Assembly: GCA_020186115.1 (NCBI GenBank)
Contig: WSYJ01000149.1
Coordinates: 744,001-808,000, forward strand
DNA from: Histomonas meleagridis
Taxonomy: Eukaryota; Parabasalia; Tritrichomonadida; Dientamoebidae
Length of the DNA stretch: 64,000 nt
Direction of reading: 5' to 3'
In this document: piece after piece, positions 9,145 through 19,529 of the stretch
Position numbering within the stretch: the first letter of the stretch is position 1
How the letters are laid out: each line of letters starts with the position of its first letter
Made by a program: the position numbers and the translations under genes
Notes under the pieces: model-generated
Seen by the model: the letters and a program-made list of their open reading frames with translations, nothing else
Databases searched by the model: none
What the model was told of the DNA's origin: nothing

Positions 9145-9420
9145 AGTTCTGATTTTGATAAATAAATAGAATACAAAATAAGAATTATATCCATATCGAA
9201 CATGTGTTCAGTGTTATGCAATTGCATCAAAAATTTCTTGAAAATTTATATTTTGTTGAAGTTCTAATTTTGATATATTAGTGCCCATATTAAACAGGTT
9301 AGCAGTGATATTATGCAGCTATATAAAAAAAACAACATATCTCATGATAAAAATATTATTCAAATTATAAATTTAAGTTTCACCGATTTTTTTTTACTTA
9401 ATTAAGCAAATGTTTTTATG

Positions 9421-11775
9421 TTAAATATGATTAATGAATTTTTCTTCTTTGAAATCATCAGCAAATGGATCTTCATCAATATTATTCGTTGATGTTCCCA
9501 TTGCAAATGTATTTTCTTTTTCATTTTCATTTTCTTCGAAACTTTTTGCTTCTTGTTCATTACTTATTTGCTTCTTATTATGAATTCGCACCAAAACTAT
9601 GATAAGTATTGCAATTATTACAATTACGACAACTGCAACGCAAACACTTATAATTATTATTGTGTTTTTATTATCATCTTTAATATTTTCATTTTGATAT
9701 ATAATTGTAAAGAAATTACTATAATATATGTAATAAGTCGAATATATAACAACAGTATATTCGTAATAAATAAATACACTCAAAACATAAGTTAATGCCG
9801 AATTAAAAATAGAAACAGAAAATGAATTCGAATAAGTTGATTTATAAATACTTATTGTTTGCGTAATAGATAATGATTGTGTTAATGTTATTGTATTCGT
9901 TAATGTTATACCATTTGAATATGAAAAAGTAAATGAATTCGAAACAACAAATGAAATTTCATATGAATTAGTAAATGCATTAGATTTCGTTAATGTATTC
10001 GATTTAGTATATGTATTTGTCATAGGAAATGTATTTGTTAATAAGGCGCATTCATTTATTATTGTTCCTTTGGCCACATTTAATCCGCCAAATGTTGATC
10101 CATTATATGAATTTGTTGTCATGACAATTTCTGCTGCTACATTTATAAATATATTTGATGAATTTGTAGGATCTGTTTCGCCAAAGTAATAGATGCATTT
10201 GAGTTTATCGCATGATGAAAATGCATTTACTTCAATTGAAGTAACATTTTCGCCAATATAAATCGTTTCTAAATTAATACATGAAGCAAATGAATAACTT
10301 CCAATTTCTTTTACTGAAAATGGAACTTCAAACTTAACATTTAAATTTCCTGATGGATAAATATTGATTCTATTGATTTCTTTATCATATAAAATTCCAT
10401 CACTTTGATAATTAGCAAAATATAAATTTTCATTCGAAACATTAATGAATTTAAGTTTTGTACATGAACTAAATGCATTAATTTCAATTACACTTACATT
10501 TTCTCCAATAGAAATCGTTTCTATACTCGTACAGAATGCAAAAACATAATTCCCTATTGTTGCTACTTTATTAGGAATTGTAATATTTATTAATGATATG
10601 CAATATGAAAATGCAGAAATTCCAATTCTTTCAACATTTTCTCCAATAAAAAATATTTTCAAATTGGAACATGAATAAAATGCAGAATTTCCAATTTCTG
10701 TTACTTTGTTTGGAATTGTAATATTTACTAATGATCTGCAATATGAAAATGCAGAAACTCCAATTCTTTCAACATTTTCTCCAATAAAAACTATTCTCAA
10801 ATTAGAACATGATGAAAATGCAGAATTTCCAATTTCTGTTACTTTGTTTGGAATTGTAATATTTACTAATGATATGCAATATGAAAATGCAGAATTTCCA
10901 ATTGTTGTTACATTTTCTCCAATAAAAACTATTTTTAAATTAGAACATGATGAAAATGCAGAATTTCCAATTAAAATGATTGATTCATTCATTTTGATAC
11001 TTTCCAAATTATTCCACTCAGAAAAACAATTATCTCCAATTCCAGTGATGGAACCTCCAATAATAAGATGAATTATTTCATTTTTATACAGCATTCTATC
11101 TTCATAATCTGTTGAATTGGAAATAGTAAGTGTTTTAGTTGAATTATCAAAAGTTGAGAAACATTTTGTGAAAAATGTAAAAAGAAAAATCAAACAAAAA
11201 TTTTCAATTCGATATATTTTATGGTATTTATTTAGTAAAAAAAATTTAATTGAACAAAAATTATATAAAAGCAAAAAGATAAAAGATAAAATCAAATAAA
11301 TGACATTGATTTTAAAGATACAAAAATTGTTTTCTTTGAAAATAATATTAAAAATAAAATCAAATATTTGAGATTTGAAAATTTTATGATTTGATAAATG
11401 AGAATGAAAAGGTAATGAATGGGCATATGCTTGGTTGAAATAAAAAGAACAATTTGTTAAAAAAATTAAAGGGAAATATAATTTGTTATGAAAATTTAAA
11501 GATTGATGATAATCATAAATCAAACTGTTGAGTTTTTTAGAAGTATTAATATGATTAAATGACAAAAGCATGTTCCTAAGAGGCGGCAAGATCTGCCTTT
11601 TTTTGATTTGGTGTAGTTGATATTGAAAATTTAAATGATAATTACAAATAATATTGAAAATAGTTTTACTTAAAGTGATAACAAAGAAGAAAATATGGGG
11701 AAGCGATATCTTTGTAGCAAGATATGATGTTTTATTCGTGTGTTTCAAAATGTTCGTTCTGGTTTGAAATGACAT
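9421..11775 (-). CDS. BspA-like leucine-rich-repeat surface protein
   Basis: A 784-codon frame. Residues 1-200 are AT-rich-encoded, hydrophobic and of no known family. A signal-like segment (FCLIFLFTFF) then leads into the ectodomain, where BspA-type LRRs (SAFSSCSNLKIVFIGENV, LVNITIPNKVTEIG) run from about residue 235 to 560. A Ser/Thr/Asn-rich stretch with TNT/SNT motifs follows, then a Tyr-rich segment, one transmembrane helix (about 700-730) and a cytoplasmic tail with NNIDEDPFADDFKEEKF. Trichomonad BspA-like proteins are surface adhesion/antigen candidates. The true start could be the upstream ATG or one nearer the signal segment; no good initiator marks either. It carries the same tail class as the 24969 and 60445 copies. 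Confidence 0.85.
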   Translation of the reverse strand: MSFQTRTNILKHTNKTSYLATKISLPHIFFFVITLSKTIFNIICNYHLNFQYQLHQIKKRQILPPLRNMLLSFNHINTSKKLNSLIYDYHQSLNFHNKLYFPLIFLTNCSFYFNQAYAHSLPFHSHLSNHKIFKSQIFDFIFNIIFKENNFCIFKINVIYLILSFIFLLLYNFCSIKFFLLNKYHKIYRIENFCLIFLFTFFTKCFSTFDNSTKTLTISNSTDYEDRMLYKNEIIHLIIGGSITGIGDNCFSEWNNLESIKMNESIILIGNSAFSSCSNLKIVFIGENVTTIGNSAFSYCISLVNITIPNKVTEIGNSAFSSCSNLRIVFIGENVERIGVSAFSYCRSLVNITIPNKVTEIGNSAFYSCSNLKIFFIGENVERIGISAFSYCISLINITIPNKVATIGNYVFAFCTSIETISIGENVSVIEINAFSSCTKLKFINVSNENLYFANYQSDGILYDKEINRINIYPSGNLNVKFEVPFSVKEIGSYSFASCINLETIYIGENVTSIEVNAFSSCDKLKCIYYFGETDPTNSSNIFINVAAEIVMTTNSYNGSTFGGLNVAKGTIINECALLTNTFPMTNTYTKSNTLTKSNAFTNSYEISFVVSNSFTFSYSNGITLTNTITLTQSLSITQTISIYKSTYSNSFSVSIFNSALTYVLSVFIYYEYTVVIYSTYYIYYSNFFTIIYQNENIKDDNKNTIIIISVCVAVVVIVIIAILIIVLVRIHNKKQISNEQEAKSFEENENEKENTFAMGTSTNNIDEDPFADDFKEEKFINHI
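10610..11010 (-). repeat. Tandem 138-bp LRR-pair repeat
   Basis: The landmark cattttctcc recurs at 10635, 10773 and 10911, exactly 138 bp apart. Each unit encodes 46 residues, i.e. two 23-residue BspA LRRs. Copies differ by a few substitutions, so the LRR domain has grown by duplicating a two-repeat block. Confidence 0.85.
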
Positions 11776-12176
11776 AAAGAGTTGCGGTCGACAGTTTCAG
11801 GTTTCTTGGTTACAGTAACTGAAATTGACAATTTGCAGGTTCTAAATATGTAAATTTTTTTTAGATATCGAAATATAATAATGAATAAAAAATTTTGCCT
11901 TTGTTTGCTGCTTTGCTATTCAGAACGTGCATTTGTTTAGAAGATATTTTTGTTTTAGGTGCGGAATATTTGAATACAAAACAACGACTGAACCCATCCT
12001 AAAAAACTAAGGAATTGATAGAATTCTTTTAGTTTACATATATAAACATTTTAATATTCACTTTTTGATAAATTTGTCACTTTTGTTTAATAAAACGGTT
12101 ATGATCCACTTTGTGCACGACCGTTTAGCAAAGATTGAATTTCCGCCATTCGTTTCATCGATTCATATTTTTTTTG
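11776..12176. other. Divergent intergenic region
   Basis: Lies between the heads of the BspA-like gene (minus) and the dead kinase gene (plus). An initiator-like TCATATTTT occurs just before the kinase ATG. No other structure is seen. Confidence 0.4.
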
Positions 12177-13022
12177 ATGTCTACGGGAAATTTAACAGAC
12201 CCAACATTAAGTGCAAAAGATAAAATTCATCTATTACATAAATACAATTCGAATTTGAGTTTAACTTCACGATTTTGAACATAGTTTATAATTCAAAGCA
12301 AGATTGGAAAAGGAATGGATGAAACTGTTTTCTCAGTTATTAACAATTCTTCTGGGAAAAGTTATGCTATGGTATAAAACGCATTAAAAATATTTCTTTT
12401 GATAATATTTTTAATGAAATCTTGATTTTATCACAAATTTCGCATCTCAATGTTATCGAATGTTTTGACATATGATTTGAGCATAATCCACAAAAAGACA
12501 ACATTCAAATGTAATTATGATCAAACTTAAATATCACTGAATCGTGTGAAAAAGATTTATTTTATGGCAAACTTCAAAAATGTATTTATATTTCTAAGTG
12601 CCTTAAATATCTCCACGATAACAACATCACTCATTGTGACTTAAAGCCCTCCAATATTGTTACTGGAAATGGTGGTCTTCCAAAGATCATTGATTTTGGC
12701 ATTTCAACATTTAATATGTTCATAAATGACGATGTCATAAAAAGTTCGACTCCACTTTAAGCTTCTCCGGAACATGAAAAAAGGAAAAGCTGAGTCCCAA
12801 ATTTGATATTAATAGCCTTGGAATCATTTTCTCGAAGTTTTTGGGTCATTTAACACTCAAAAGTCGAAAATGAAAACTATAAAACAACTTAAGGACAACG
12901 ACGTAGCAAACATAAATACTGACGAAAAATTAAAATCACTTATCAGCAAAATGACTGATAAGGATTCAAGCAAAAGACCAAATGCTGATGAAGTTATCAG
13001 TGCACTTGAGTCTTTGCTTTAA
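12177..13022 (+). pseudogene. Protein kinase pseudogene
   Basis: The remnant begins at ATG 12177 (MSTGNLTDPTLSAKDK). It keeps a glycine-loop-like IGKGMDETVFSV, the catalytic loop THCDLKPSNIV, the metal-binding KIIDFGIST, and a C-lobe end (KMTDKDSSKRPNADEV) before a natural stop near 13022. It is broken by several in-frame stops in the N-lobe, by a stop where the expected Tyr of TPLYASPE should be, and by a frameshift before PKFDINSLGIIF. It was a small single-domain Ser/Thr kinase; the preserved DFG and HCDLKPSN motifs suggest recent decay. Confidence 0.9.
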
Positions 13023-13199
13023 AATAAATAAATTAATATGAAAAAAACATAAAAACCAATTAATTAATGTATTGGTAAAAAATGACTATTAGGAAAATAT
13101 TCCTAAAGATATAAAAACCAATTTTTATATTGGATATGTTTTTTTAATACAAAACTTTTTTTTTTAAATTATTTTTTATTTCGAAATGAAATTGTGTAA

Positions 13200-13925
13200 A
13201 TGTGTTAGAAATTCTTTTGATTTTCTGGATGAAGAATTGATAAAGAGAGCGGATATATGATAAACTTCTTAACATATTATTCATTTCTCAGATTGTCATG
13301 CATCACCAGCTTTTACATGTATTGAATCAATAAATGTTATGTCATTATACTATTATAACGATATAACATTTGGTCCTTTTAATGTTACAAAAGAAACAAC
13401 TGTTGAAGTATGTATTACTTGGTCAACTCAAACTTTCACATAATCAAATTTATTTTAATTCAAATATTTTTTCAGATCAAATGCATTCACACAAGAATAC
13501 ATTTACGAAATATAATTCATTTACTCTGTCCAACATATTCATAAAATCAAATACATTTACAACATCATTGCAAGTAGGTCAATATATTTTAATAACATAC
13601 ACATTAATATATTTAATTAATATATTAACATTACATGCCCAATCACTAAGTTTTTATAATTTTACTTATTTATATTTACTTTCATTTGCAAATGAATATA
13701 TATATATATATTTATATTTTGTTCATTAGAATTATACAATGCCCAACGATTTTCAGCTATTACAATAATTTAAATTGTTTTGATATTCCCCTGAGTTATA
13801 AGCAATAAAAATAGTAATGCAACTAGTTTAAGAGTGAGAAATAATTCGGTGACATCAAGTTCAAAACATATGAAAGAAATCAACGAAAATATTCAAGAAA
13901 TGACTAAAGAAGTTAAATGTTAATT
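13200..13925 (+). pseudogene. BspA-like gene 3' fragment, degenerate
   Basis: Pieces in shifting frames read YYYNDITFGPFNVTKETTVEVC (LRR end), then NTFTKYNSFTLSNIFIKSNTFT (the Ser/Asn/Thr repeat preceding the membrane in the intact copies), and a tail-like SVTSSSKHMKEINENIQEMTKE before the stop near 13921. The Tyr-rich and transmembrane parts are scrambled. Several stops and frame changes make it a relic. Confidence 0.7.
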
Positions 13926-14036
13926 ATAAACATACAAATTACATAAAAACGAAAATTATTTCATGAATTCATTTATTAATGTTTAACATTTATCAAAGTA
14001 CTTTCTATTTAAAGAAATTACACATTATTATTATTT

Positions 14037-14240
14037 TTATATCCATTGGTCCTGATCTTCCAACACGAGTTCATTATATTCCTGATTTACTTCATCTGAT
14101 CTCATATCGCTTCCAGTTGAATTTTTAGTTTCGAATTTTATTGCTGTTACTTTTCTTTGATTTCTTCACAAGGAATATGATAATTCCCACAATCAGCAAA
14201 ACTGCAATTATTGTGCCGCAGATAATACAACAATACTACA
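14037..14240 (-). pseudogene. BspA-like transmembrane segment and cytoplasmic tail, relic
   Basis: The minus strand encodes a hydrophobic helix (CGTIIAVLLIVGIIIFLVKK) followed, after one frame change near 14140, by a charged tail (VNQEYNELVLEDQDQWI) and a stop. The tail ends like the intact gene at 27585-29252 (IVKEDEDNWL), so this is a detached membrane/tail module of the second tail class. It is not preceded by an ectodomain. Confidence 0.65.
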
Positions 14241-14241
14241 G

Positions 14242-15025
14242 TCAGTGATTATTTTCGATTATTGTTGAGATGATCACTGACTTCTTCCAAACGCTTTGAT
14301 CACTTAATACGAATCTACGAAATGATACGTGATCAGTCATCAAAAAAAATAATATTCGATATATTAATGAACATTGTTGTGGGAATAGTTTATAAGGCTC
14401 TAATACATTCGATGCGATTTCTTTTAAGTCCAAAAATGATTGCTTAAGGATTTCAGTGTTTGATAAGAAGTTAATACTTTTCGACATTACGATTTTGAAG
14501 CAATAGTTTAAGTCATTACGTATTAAATATCGTGCAACATTCGATAACATATAACCTTGTACATTCTCACGCATTTTCTTCACAGTAGATAATGATGATG
14601 TAATACGTTGATAATGTATTCGTAATGCTGATTAATGATTTCATATATCTTCGGAAATAATGATGAGATTGATTTAGTGTTATTAATCGTATAATAAAAT
14701 AATGCATCCGATTGTGTTAAAAATTTCTCGGAGACAAAATACCGAGCAACAATTCGCATTTTCTCAAAGAACTCTTTCGCATTCTTCGGCTTAAATGATG
14801 ATATACTTACTGCAAATGATGGGAAATTAGCAATGATGTCACAGAAGTAATTCTCGAATGGAAAGTTAAGTAAATTCGTTGTGCTAACTTCTTCATCAAA
14901 TGAGAAAAGTGATTTAGTTCGGACTGATTTAGCTGCAATTGTTACTTCTTTTTGTCGTAACAATACAATTTTAAAATGTTCATTAATATATTCGTTCTTG
15001 ATGAAATTATAAGGTGTTTTTTCTG
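14242..15025 (-). pseudogene. Unrecognised gene split by one frameshift
   Basis: Two adjacent minus-strand frames (14580-14963 and 14242-14583) join if one base is allowed to shift near 14582. Upstream the first extends to about 15020 (TPYNFIKNEYINEHF). Together they give about 260 residues of helix-rich, Phe/Ile/Lys-rich sequence with no motif I recognise; it resembles a helical-repeat protein. The lack of any other break suggests very recent inactivation or a sequencing error at 14582. Confidence 0.55.
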
Positions 15026-15098
15026 ACAGACTTTACGAAAAGTGCCTTTGGTTCTCTCAAAAAAGTGGCATATAAACATTTGATTGTTAATTATTTAT

Positions 15099-16265
15099 AT
15101 GGAGAAATTGCTTCAACTTGAGCAATTAATACTTAATCTAAGTGAGGATAATTTAAGTTCAACAGTACAACAAACAACGCAATTATTCGAATCAAACATC
15201 CCATATTCATTTAATTTGCTTGTAAGCAATTTGCTTTATTTTGTGTTTTTCTCAAGAAAGAAAGAGATAGACATATATTTAGAGTTATTTAAAAAAATTC
15301 AAATGCAAGAAAAAGAAATAAACAAAAGCAGTCCTGAAATTACTGAAATTTTTATTGAAAATATTTCTGGTATTCGAAGTTGTGAAGCTTATTACTTAAT
15401 AGAACAAATGATTAAAAGGAATTATGTTGATAAAAGTATTACTGAAAGCATTCAATCAAAATATTTTGCTCATTATAAAACAGAAAAAGAAAACAAAAAA
15501 AGCTATAATGATTTATTCGAAGATTATTTCTTCGATAATTATGATAAACTTTCACAAAATGATTTTAAGCTTCATAAGAAATTCATTGAAGAAGGACATA
15601 ATCCAAATGAAATTGCAAAAATAATACGAGATGATGAAATCGAAAAACTTCAAGAAATATCATCACAAAGTAATTTTGATTTTAATCAAACAATTGCACC
15701 ATCACTTTATGAAAGATGTTCATTTATTAATCAAAACAATGTTACATTAATTTATTATGCAGCATTTTTTGGATCAGTTAAATGTTTCAAATATTTACTT
15801 TTGAATGGTGCTAAAGTAAATAACACAGGTAAATATGCAATTGCAGGTGGAAATGAAGAAATCATTCATTTATGTGAACAAAATCATTCATCTTTTAAAG
15901 ATGCATATGAAGCAGCAATTGAATTTCATCGAAATGATATCTTTAAATATATTTATGAAAACAAACTTGAAAAAACTTATAATTTAGAAGAATTAGGGGA
16001 GAAATGTATTATATATTATAATTTTGATGTTTTTTCATTTTTAATAGATGAAGGAATGAAAATTAATGATGATATTATTAATGCTTCAGTAAGAACAGGC
16101 AACATATTCATTGTGAAGTATTTGCACCAAAATAATCGATTTTCAAAAGATATTTTAAAATATTCTGTAGATTCAAAAAATAATGAACTTATTAAATATA
16201 TTTTAGAACAAGGAATTGATATTAATATCAAAAATGTTCAAATGTATTGTTTAATATTTATTTAA
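15099..16265 (+). CDS. DUF3447/ankyrin protein
   Basis: 388 residues from ATG 15099. The N-terminal 150 residues are helical. The trichomonad DUF3447 region follows: HNPNEIAKIIRDDEIEKLQ, NQTIAPSLYERCSF, then degenerate ankyrins (YAAFFGSVKCFKYLLLNGAK, AIAGGNEEIIHLCEQNHSSF, AYEAAIEFHRNDIFKYIYE). The frame closes just after LEQGIDINIKNVQ, inside the first AT-rich spacer of the ankyrin array that follows. Read literally, the product is a DUF3447 protein truncated before its classic ankyrins. Its closest relative in the window is the minus-strand gene at 54580-55803. The partner is unknown. Confidence 0.8.
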   Translation: MEKLLQLEQLILNLSEDNLSSTVQQTTQLFESNIPYSFNLLVSNLLYFVFFSRKKEIDIYLELFKKIQMQEKEINKSSPEITEIFIENISGIRSCEAYYLIEQMIKRNYVDKSITESIQSKYFAHYKTEKENKKSYNDLFEDYFFDNYDKLSQNDFKLHKKFIEEGHNPNEIAKIIRDDEIEKLQEISSQSNFDFNQTIAPSLYERCSFINQNNVTLIYYAAFFGSVKCFKYLLLNGAKVNNTGKYAIAGGNEEIIHLCEQNHSSFKDAYEAAIEFHRNDIFKYIYENKLEKTYNLEELGEKCIIYYNFDVFSFLIDEGMKINDDIINASVRTGNIFIVKYLHQNNRFSKDILKYSVDSKNNELIKYILEQGIDINIKNVQMYCLIFI

Positions 16266-17470
16266 ATAATTTTCTATTTTAAAATAATATTTGGAAATTA
16301 TTCATATTATATAAAACAGCACTTATTTATGCATCTGAAAAAAATTATACTAAAACAGTTAAATTTCTTCTTGAACAAGAAGGAATTGATGTTAATATCA
16401 AAGATGTTCAAATGTATTGTTTAATATTTATTTAAATAATTTTCTATTTTAAAATAATATTTGAAAATTATTCAAATTATATAAAACAGCACTTATGAAA
16501 GCAACTGATGAAAGTAAAGCAGAAATAGTTAAATTACTTCTTGAACATGAAGAAATTGATATCAATGTTAAAAATATTAAATTGTTTTATGTAAAATTTA
16601 ATTAAATCATTTTGGGATCCAAAATAATATTTGAAAATTATCTTCATCATTTAAAACACCACTTGCTATTGCATCTTGGAATAATAATCCAATAATAGTT
16701 AAACTACTTCTTGAACATAAAGGAATTGATCTTAATGCTAAAAATGTTTATATACTTTGTTTATTATTTATTCAAATCGTTATGGGATTCATAATAAAAT
16801 TCGGAAATTCTTCAAAATATTTAATACAGCACTTATGAATGCATCACAATGCAATTACATAGATATAGCTCAATTACTTATTGAAAAAGAAGGAATCGAT
16901 ATTAATGCTAAGAATATTTATATGTTTAATTTAATATTTATATTTAAAGTTTTATATTTCATAATAATATTCGGAAATTATTTAAATTATATCAGACAGC
17001 ACTTATGTATGCATCTGAAAATGGTTATGTAGAAATAGTTAAATTACTTCTTGAACAAAAAGGAATTGATATTAATGCTAAAAATATTTATATGTTTTAT
17101 TTAATATTTATTTTGATAACTTAATATTTCAAAATAATATTTGGAAATTATTTAAAATATTTGATACAGCTCTTATTATTGCATCCAGTTTTGGTAAAAT
17201 TGAAATAGTTAAATTACTTCTTGAACAAGAAGGAATTGATATTAATGTTAATGATGATATTTATTTAGATATTTTAATATTTTAAAATCATGTTTGGAAA
17301 TTATTTATATTATTTAATACAGGACTTAAATATGCATCTTCCAATGGATACAAAGAAATAGTTAAATTACTTCGTAAACATGAAAAAATTGATAATAATG
17401 ACAAATGTGTTTCTTTTTTTATGTATAATATTTATATTTTTAATTTAATATTTCAAAATCATATTTAGAA
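16266..17470 (+). repeat. Ankyrin array of 170-bp units with 68-nt spacers (7 units)
   Basis: Ankyrin cores start (codon-level TAL position) at 16320, 16490, 16660, 16830, 17000, 17170 and 17323, so five successive periods are exactly 170 bp and the last is 153. Each core is open (for example TALMNASQCNYIDIAQLL and TALIIASSFGKIEIVKLL). The spacers between cores are AT-rich, contain stops and shift the frame by one base per unit. The spacer 3' half is conserved (TTTCAAAATAATATTTGG then AAATTATTT). The array directly continues the C-terminus of the gene at 15099-16265. It is either a decayed, homogenised array or something unusual in expression. Confidence 0.85.
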
Positions 17471-17799
17471 TTTATTAATATTAATTTAAAATATATAAAA
17501 TGACTAAAATAATAAATAAAAAAAGACCCAAGCGTTTATCATCATGAAAGATAAAAGATTACTACAATAAGATTACTTTAAATTCATGAATTCCAATTTT
17601 TTCTATTCGTTACCGCGTTACGTACAAAATTCTTATGCACATAATTAAAAAAAAAATTAATAGATAGTGACTAGGGTTGGCCATTGATATTCTAACTGTC
17701 GATACTGATGAATATCGATATAATATCATTGTGGTAAATTAAATTCAGTAGCATATAAAATATATTTTAGTAGCTTAAATAAAATATGATATAAAATAT

Positions 17800-18689
17800 G
17801 TTATGCATAATCACAATAGTCTTAACACTTTTTTCTATCCTAAGATCAGTAATATCATCAAAGAAATTTATCCATGGAACAAATTTTATGTTTTCAAAAT
17901 CACGTATTTTTTTAATGTCCATTTAAGAATCTGTTGTTTCTATTTGTTATAACAATGACTTATAATTAGGTCAGTACAGTATTTTTATACTCATAGTATT
18001 AATATCAGAAATTGGGAAAACATAATCTAATTCATCATCATTCTAAATATAATGACTCATTAATTTTCCCCAAGAACAATCCTTCTAGATATTAAGCGCT
18101 GGCGAATGCAAACCAATTTTCAGCAAGATGAACCCAATTACATCCATGTCGACTTGTAGATACTCCAACCACAGAAAAACCTTCAACACATGCGGAATTG
18201 AAGAAAAGAGTTGATATAACAGAATAAACTTGGCAAACAGTTTAATGTTCAAATATTGAAGTATTTACTGAATTTCCGTTTTGAGGCATACTCACTGTTA
18301 TTATTAATCCTCCGCCAAATAACCTGCGCGTAGATCATTATCAGCACGACACCCTATAAAATTATAAGTTGCATATCAACTTCTTGCAGAGAAAGACATT
18401 CTTGTTCTTGCTATTCAAGAAAGTAGTTCAAGCTTAATTGTGATGCAATATTTATATTGATTGATAGGATAACCATCAACACTGACCATCAACACTGAGC
18501 CATCATTAGATATGTTTAAATGGTTAGAATAAAGTCATTTTGCTTTAAATGTTCGAGTGAATCTTGATATGCTTGTTCTAAATATAGCCAGAATTCTCCG
18601 GCTACACTAAAATTTACATCTTGAAGATTTGTCATTTTAAATTGTTCTTCAGGAGTCAGAGTGATCTTTTTTACTCTCAATGAAGCCAT
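17800..18689 (-). pseudogene. Unrecognised gene, degraded
   Basis: Starts at ATG 18689 with MASLRVKKITLTPEEQFKM and an initiator-like TCATAAG 9 bases upstream. Later segments, in changing frames with stops, read GGLIITVSMPQNGNSV, FNSACVEGFSVVGVSTSRHG, NWVHLAENWFAFAS, ELDYVFPISDINT and IKFVPWINFFDDITD. They look like one soluble protein of about 290 residues, now carrying at least four stops or frame changes. I do not recognise the family. Confidence 0.6.
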
Positions 18690-18692
18690 GTT

Positions 18693-18700
18693 TCTTATGA
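18693..18700 (-). promoter_or_regulatory. Initiator-like element before the dead gene at 18689
   Basis: The minus strand reads TCATAAGA 9 bases from the ATG, so the promoter core is still intact although the gene is broken. Confidence 0.4.
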
Positions 18701-19516
18701 GAAATCCTAGAATCTATCATGCGTATAGTTTAGAATGAGAAGGTTATGAATTTTTTCGCGGCCTAAGATGTCTATTGACCATAAATCTTCAGATATACAT
18801 CTGCGAAATAACATTTATAACAGCTTGAGCGTGTGTGGTAAAATTATAGATGAGAATGTTATCATTAGAATCTTTGTAACCATGGTCGTATAGCAAAAAC
18901 CAAAATGATATAAAATTTGAACACTTGGTTGAATATGTAAAGACATTTTTTTCAGGTTATGAGATATGGTTTGGAATGGGGTTGGTTGGTGTTTTTGCAA
19001 AAATTCTTACAAACAAATTTTGTTGAAATGATAAAAATTTGTCGATCAAGTAGGATGGCTGGAGCACGTTAAAATATCACTTTTTGTGAGTTTTTGGATT
19101 GGTCCCAACACTCAATCTCCCACATCACCACCACTCATGAGATAAAAACAAAACAAACGTCTTCATCTTTATACGAAAGAAAAAAATCCAAAACTATTAA
19201 TTCAATAAAAAATTTCATTTATAATTTTGATATCATAGCCATAATGATTATGTTGTTCTGGAGGGACAAAACAAATTGTCCGGCCATTTATAAAAAAGTG
19301 ATAAACCAAAAATAAATTCCTTGCTTTCAATACCTTATCCAAGAGTAAAACTTATAACCTTCAACACTATAATGGATTTAATATATTTATTTAAAAAAAA
19401 TTAAAAATAATTTTCATTTTTCATCTTTCTTTTTTTTCATTTTTTAAGGGACAATTTTGTCTAGATATAAAATTAATTCAAAATTTGAACAACAAAACCG
19501 TTTTGACAATTTAACC
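18700..19516. other. Region with faint minus-strand coding relic; otherwise empty
   Basis: Minus-strand segments between about 18800 and 18960 read FISFWFLLYDHGYKDS and FTTHAQAVINVISQ without a continuous frame, perhaps debris of another gene. From 19000 to 19516 only AT-rich sequence leading to the alpha-actinin promoter is seen. Confidence 0.3.
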
Positions 19517-19529
19517 TCACTTCATTATC
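19517..19529 (+). promoter_or_regulatory. Initiator element of alpha-actinin
   Basis: TCACTTCATTATC ends at the base before the ATG, with the presumed +1 A at 19519 giving an 11-base leader. It is a close match to the described trichomonad initiator (TCA, C/T, T/A, then T-rich CATTA) and is the best example in the window. Confidence 0.65.

Noticed and set aside
16230-16330. Programmed -1 frameshifting through each spacer
   Set aside because: The frame offset is formally -1, but in several spacers the upstream frame hits a stop before the downstream frame opens (e.g. TAA at 16263), so there is no overlap in which to shift.
16266-17170. Spacers in the ankyrin arrays as ordinary GT-AG introns
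   Set aside because: A GT often occurs two bases after the DIY codons and ACAG precedes CACTT, but removing GT-to-AG (about 76 nt) leaves the wrong frame. Some spacers lack GT or end ACAC/ACTA, and the trichomonad branch/acceptor motif (ACTAACACACAG) is absent.
19094-19315. 73-codon frame upstream of alpha-actinin
   Set aside because: No similarity or initiator, and it lies in the promoter-proximal spacer.
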